Positions 63,240 to 64,000 of a stretch of 64,000 bases of DNA are shown here, one piece after another. The stretch is from Blastocladiella emersonii ATCC 22665 (Eukaryota > Blastocladiomycota > Blastocladiomycetes > Blastocladiales > Blastocladiaceae), in the NCBI GenBank assembly GCA_025594325.1, contig JANHCV010000009.1, positions 372,001 to 436,000 of the forward strand. The letters run 5' to 3'. How positions within the stretch are numbered: position 1 is the first letter of the stretch; each line of letters opens with the position of its first letter. The notes beneath the pieces are model-generated. The model was not told the origin of the DNA and searched no databases. It was given only the letters and a program-made list of their open reading frames with translations. The position numbers and the translations under genes are program-made.

Positions 63240-64000
63240 CTCACGCTCACCCTTTCTTGAGGTCCTTGGACCCAAAGTCACACCGGCAGCTATTCTTTCC
63301 CTTCTCTTCATGGTCGCGGGCTAGCTGTTGTCACTTCTGTTACGCGCTCCATCCTACGCCCATGAGTGAAGTAGCCGCCGCAGCCCTCGACTCTCGCGAG
63401 CGCTGACCCGACTCGACGACGTCAAGTAGGTTCACATTGTTGAGAACAGACTCACGGGCGCGTTCGCGCCGCCGCTGAGGCAGTGCTCCATGCGCGTGTC
63501 GAGGCGGACCCTGCGTTGTACAGGCTGCCAAGAGGACCAAGCGTGGGCTGCGAAAACGGCCCGCGGGGTCCTGAGATTGCACGGCACCCCGCTCACCAAC
63601 GATCACGACAATGAACGCAGAGTTAGGGTTCGGTGCCTGTTCCAGCAACAAGCAGGGCCGCAACTGGGTGTTCATCGTCTCGAGGCTGACCTGCCACACC
63701 TTGTCAGCCCACTTTGTAGGATAACGCCCGAAACGGACGACGCGGGGACCTCCGATCCATCGAACATGCACCTTTCTATGAGCCGCGCTGGAGCGGCGCT
63801 GAGTTGGTCAGAGCCCAACCCCTTGAAACCCGTCCAAGCCAGCGGCGTAGGGAGAAATAAGGACAAAGAGAATACAATAATGTAGCAACGTAGAGTGCAA
63901 TGCCGTTCATATACTATCTAGCGTTTACAAGAATTCATCATAGCCCGCGTTGCGGGTTCCGATGTCCCTATCTTGATGTGTTCTAATCATCGGCAAGGCA
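63240..64000. other. Right edge, no supported gene
   Basis: Frames on both strands between 63340 and 63885 read moderately protein-like but no motif is recognised and neither strand can be preferred. The last 130 bp are AT-richer, as in a 3' UTR or spacer. Confidence 0.3.

Overview
The window is eukaryotic nuclear DNA, most likely from a GC-rich zoosporic (flagellated) fungus. Genes have many short introns of about 50-110 nt with GT...AG ends, often GTACG or GTGCG donors and TGTAG or CGTAG acceptors. A fungal-type CRT10 WD40 protein and an RXT2-like protein point to Fungi. A MORN-repeat protein resembling the flagellar radial-spoke protein RSPH1 points to a lineage that keeps a flagellum. Species and phylum cannot be fixed from the sequence. 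All spliced models of the conserved genes below add up to whole codons, which supports the exon boundaries. The standard genetic code applies, because conserved genes end in TAA, TAG and TGA.

Layout. Two blocks of conserved genes alternate with blocks of a lineage-specific gene family. Conserved block 1 (1.4-13.7 kb) holds a His/Cys-rich four-helix-like protein, an RXT2-like protein, a tandem pair of GPCR-like seven-helix proteins, a metacaspase-like protein that has lost both catalytic residues, deoxyhypusine synthase and methionyl-tRNA synthetase. Conserved block 2 (40.6-51.8 kb) holds the RSPH1-like protein, a PAS-like low-complexity protein, CRT10, CCDC137-like and SF3A1.

The family blocks (left edge, 13.9-40.2 kb and 52.0-63.1 kb) contain at least eleven copies plus relics of one unrecognised family. 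Subfamily 1 has two exons, about 745-760 aa, an F-box-like N-terminal LPxELL block, and one phase-1 intron at a fixed place. Subfamily 2 has one exon and about 431-436 aa. Several copies share a hyphenated palindromic promoter box (ACGCGTCTC, spacer, GTGAGACAGTCACGC). Intact copies are at 13899, 16598, 30554, 53536 and 61781; most others are broken by stops, frameshifts or insertions.

Mobile DNA is concentrated in the family. One copy is split by a Ty3/gypsy chromovirus (21377-29789), whose right LTR is itself split by a 3.1-kb terminal-inverted-repeat (TIR) element (26599-29714). A second copy carries a 1.56-kb element with 348-bp, nearly identical inverted repeats (37236-38796). A third carries a 764-bp TIR element flanked by ACT (57056-57819). 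Removing that last element restores the host reading frame at the junction. Together these show birth-and-death evolution of a promoter-sharing, F-box-like gene family used repeatedly as a landing site for transposons.
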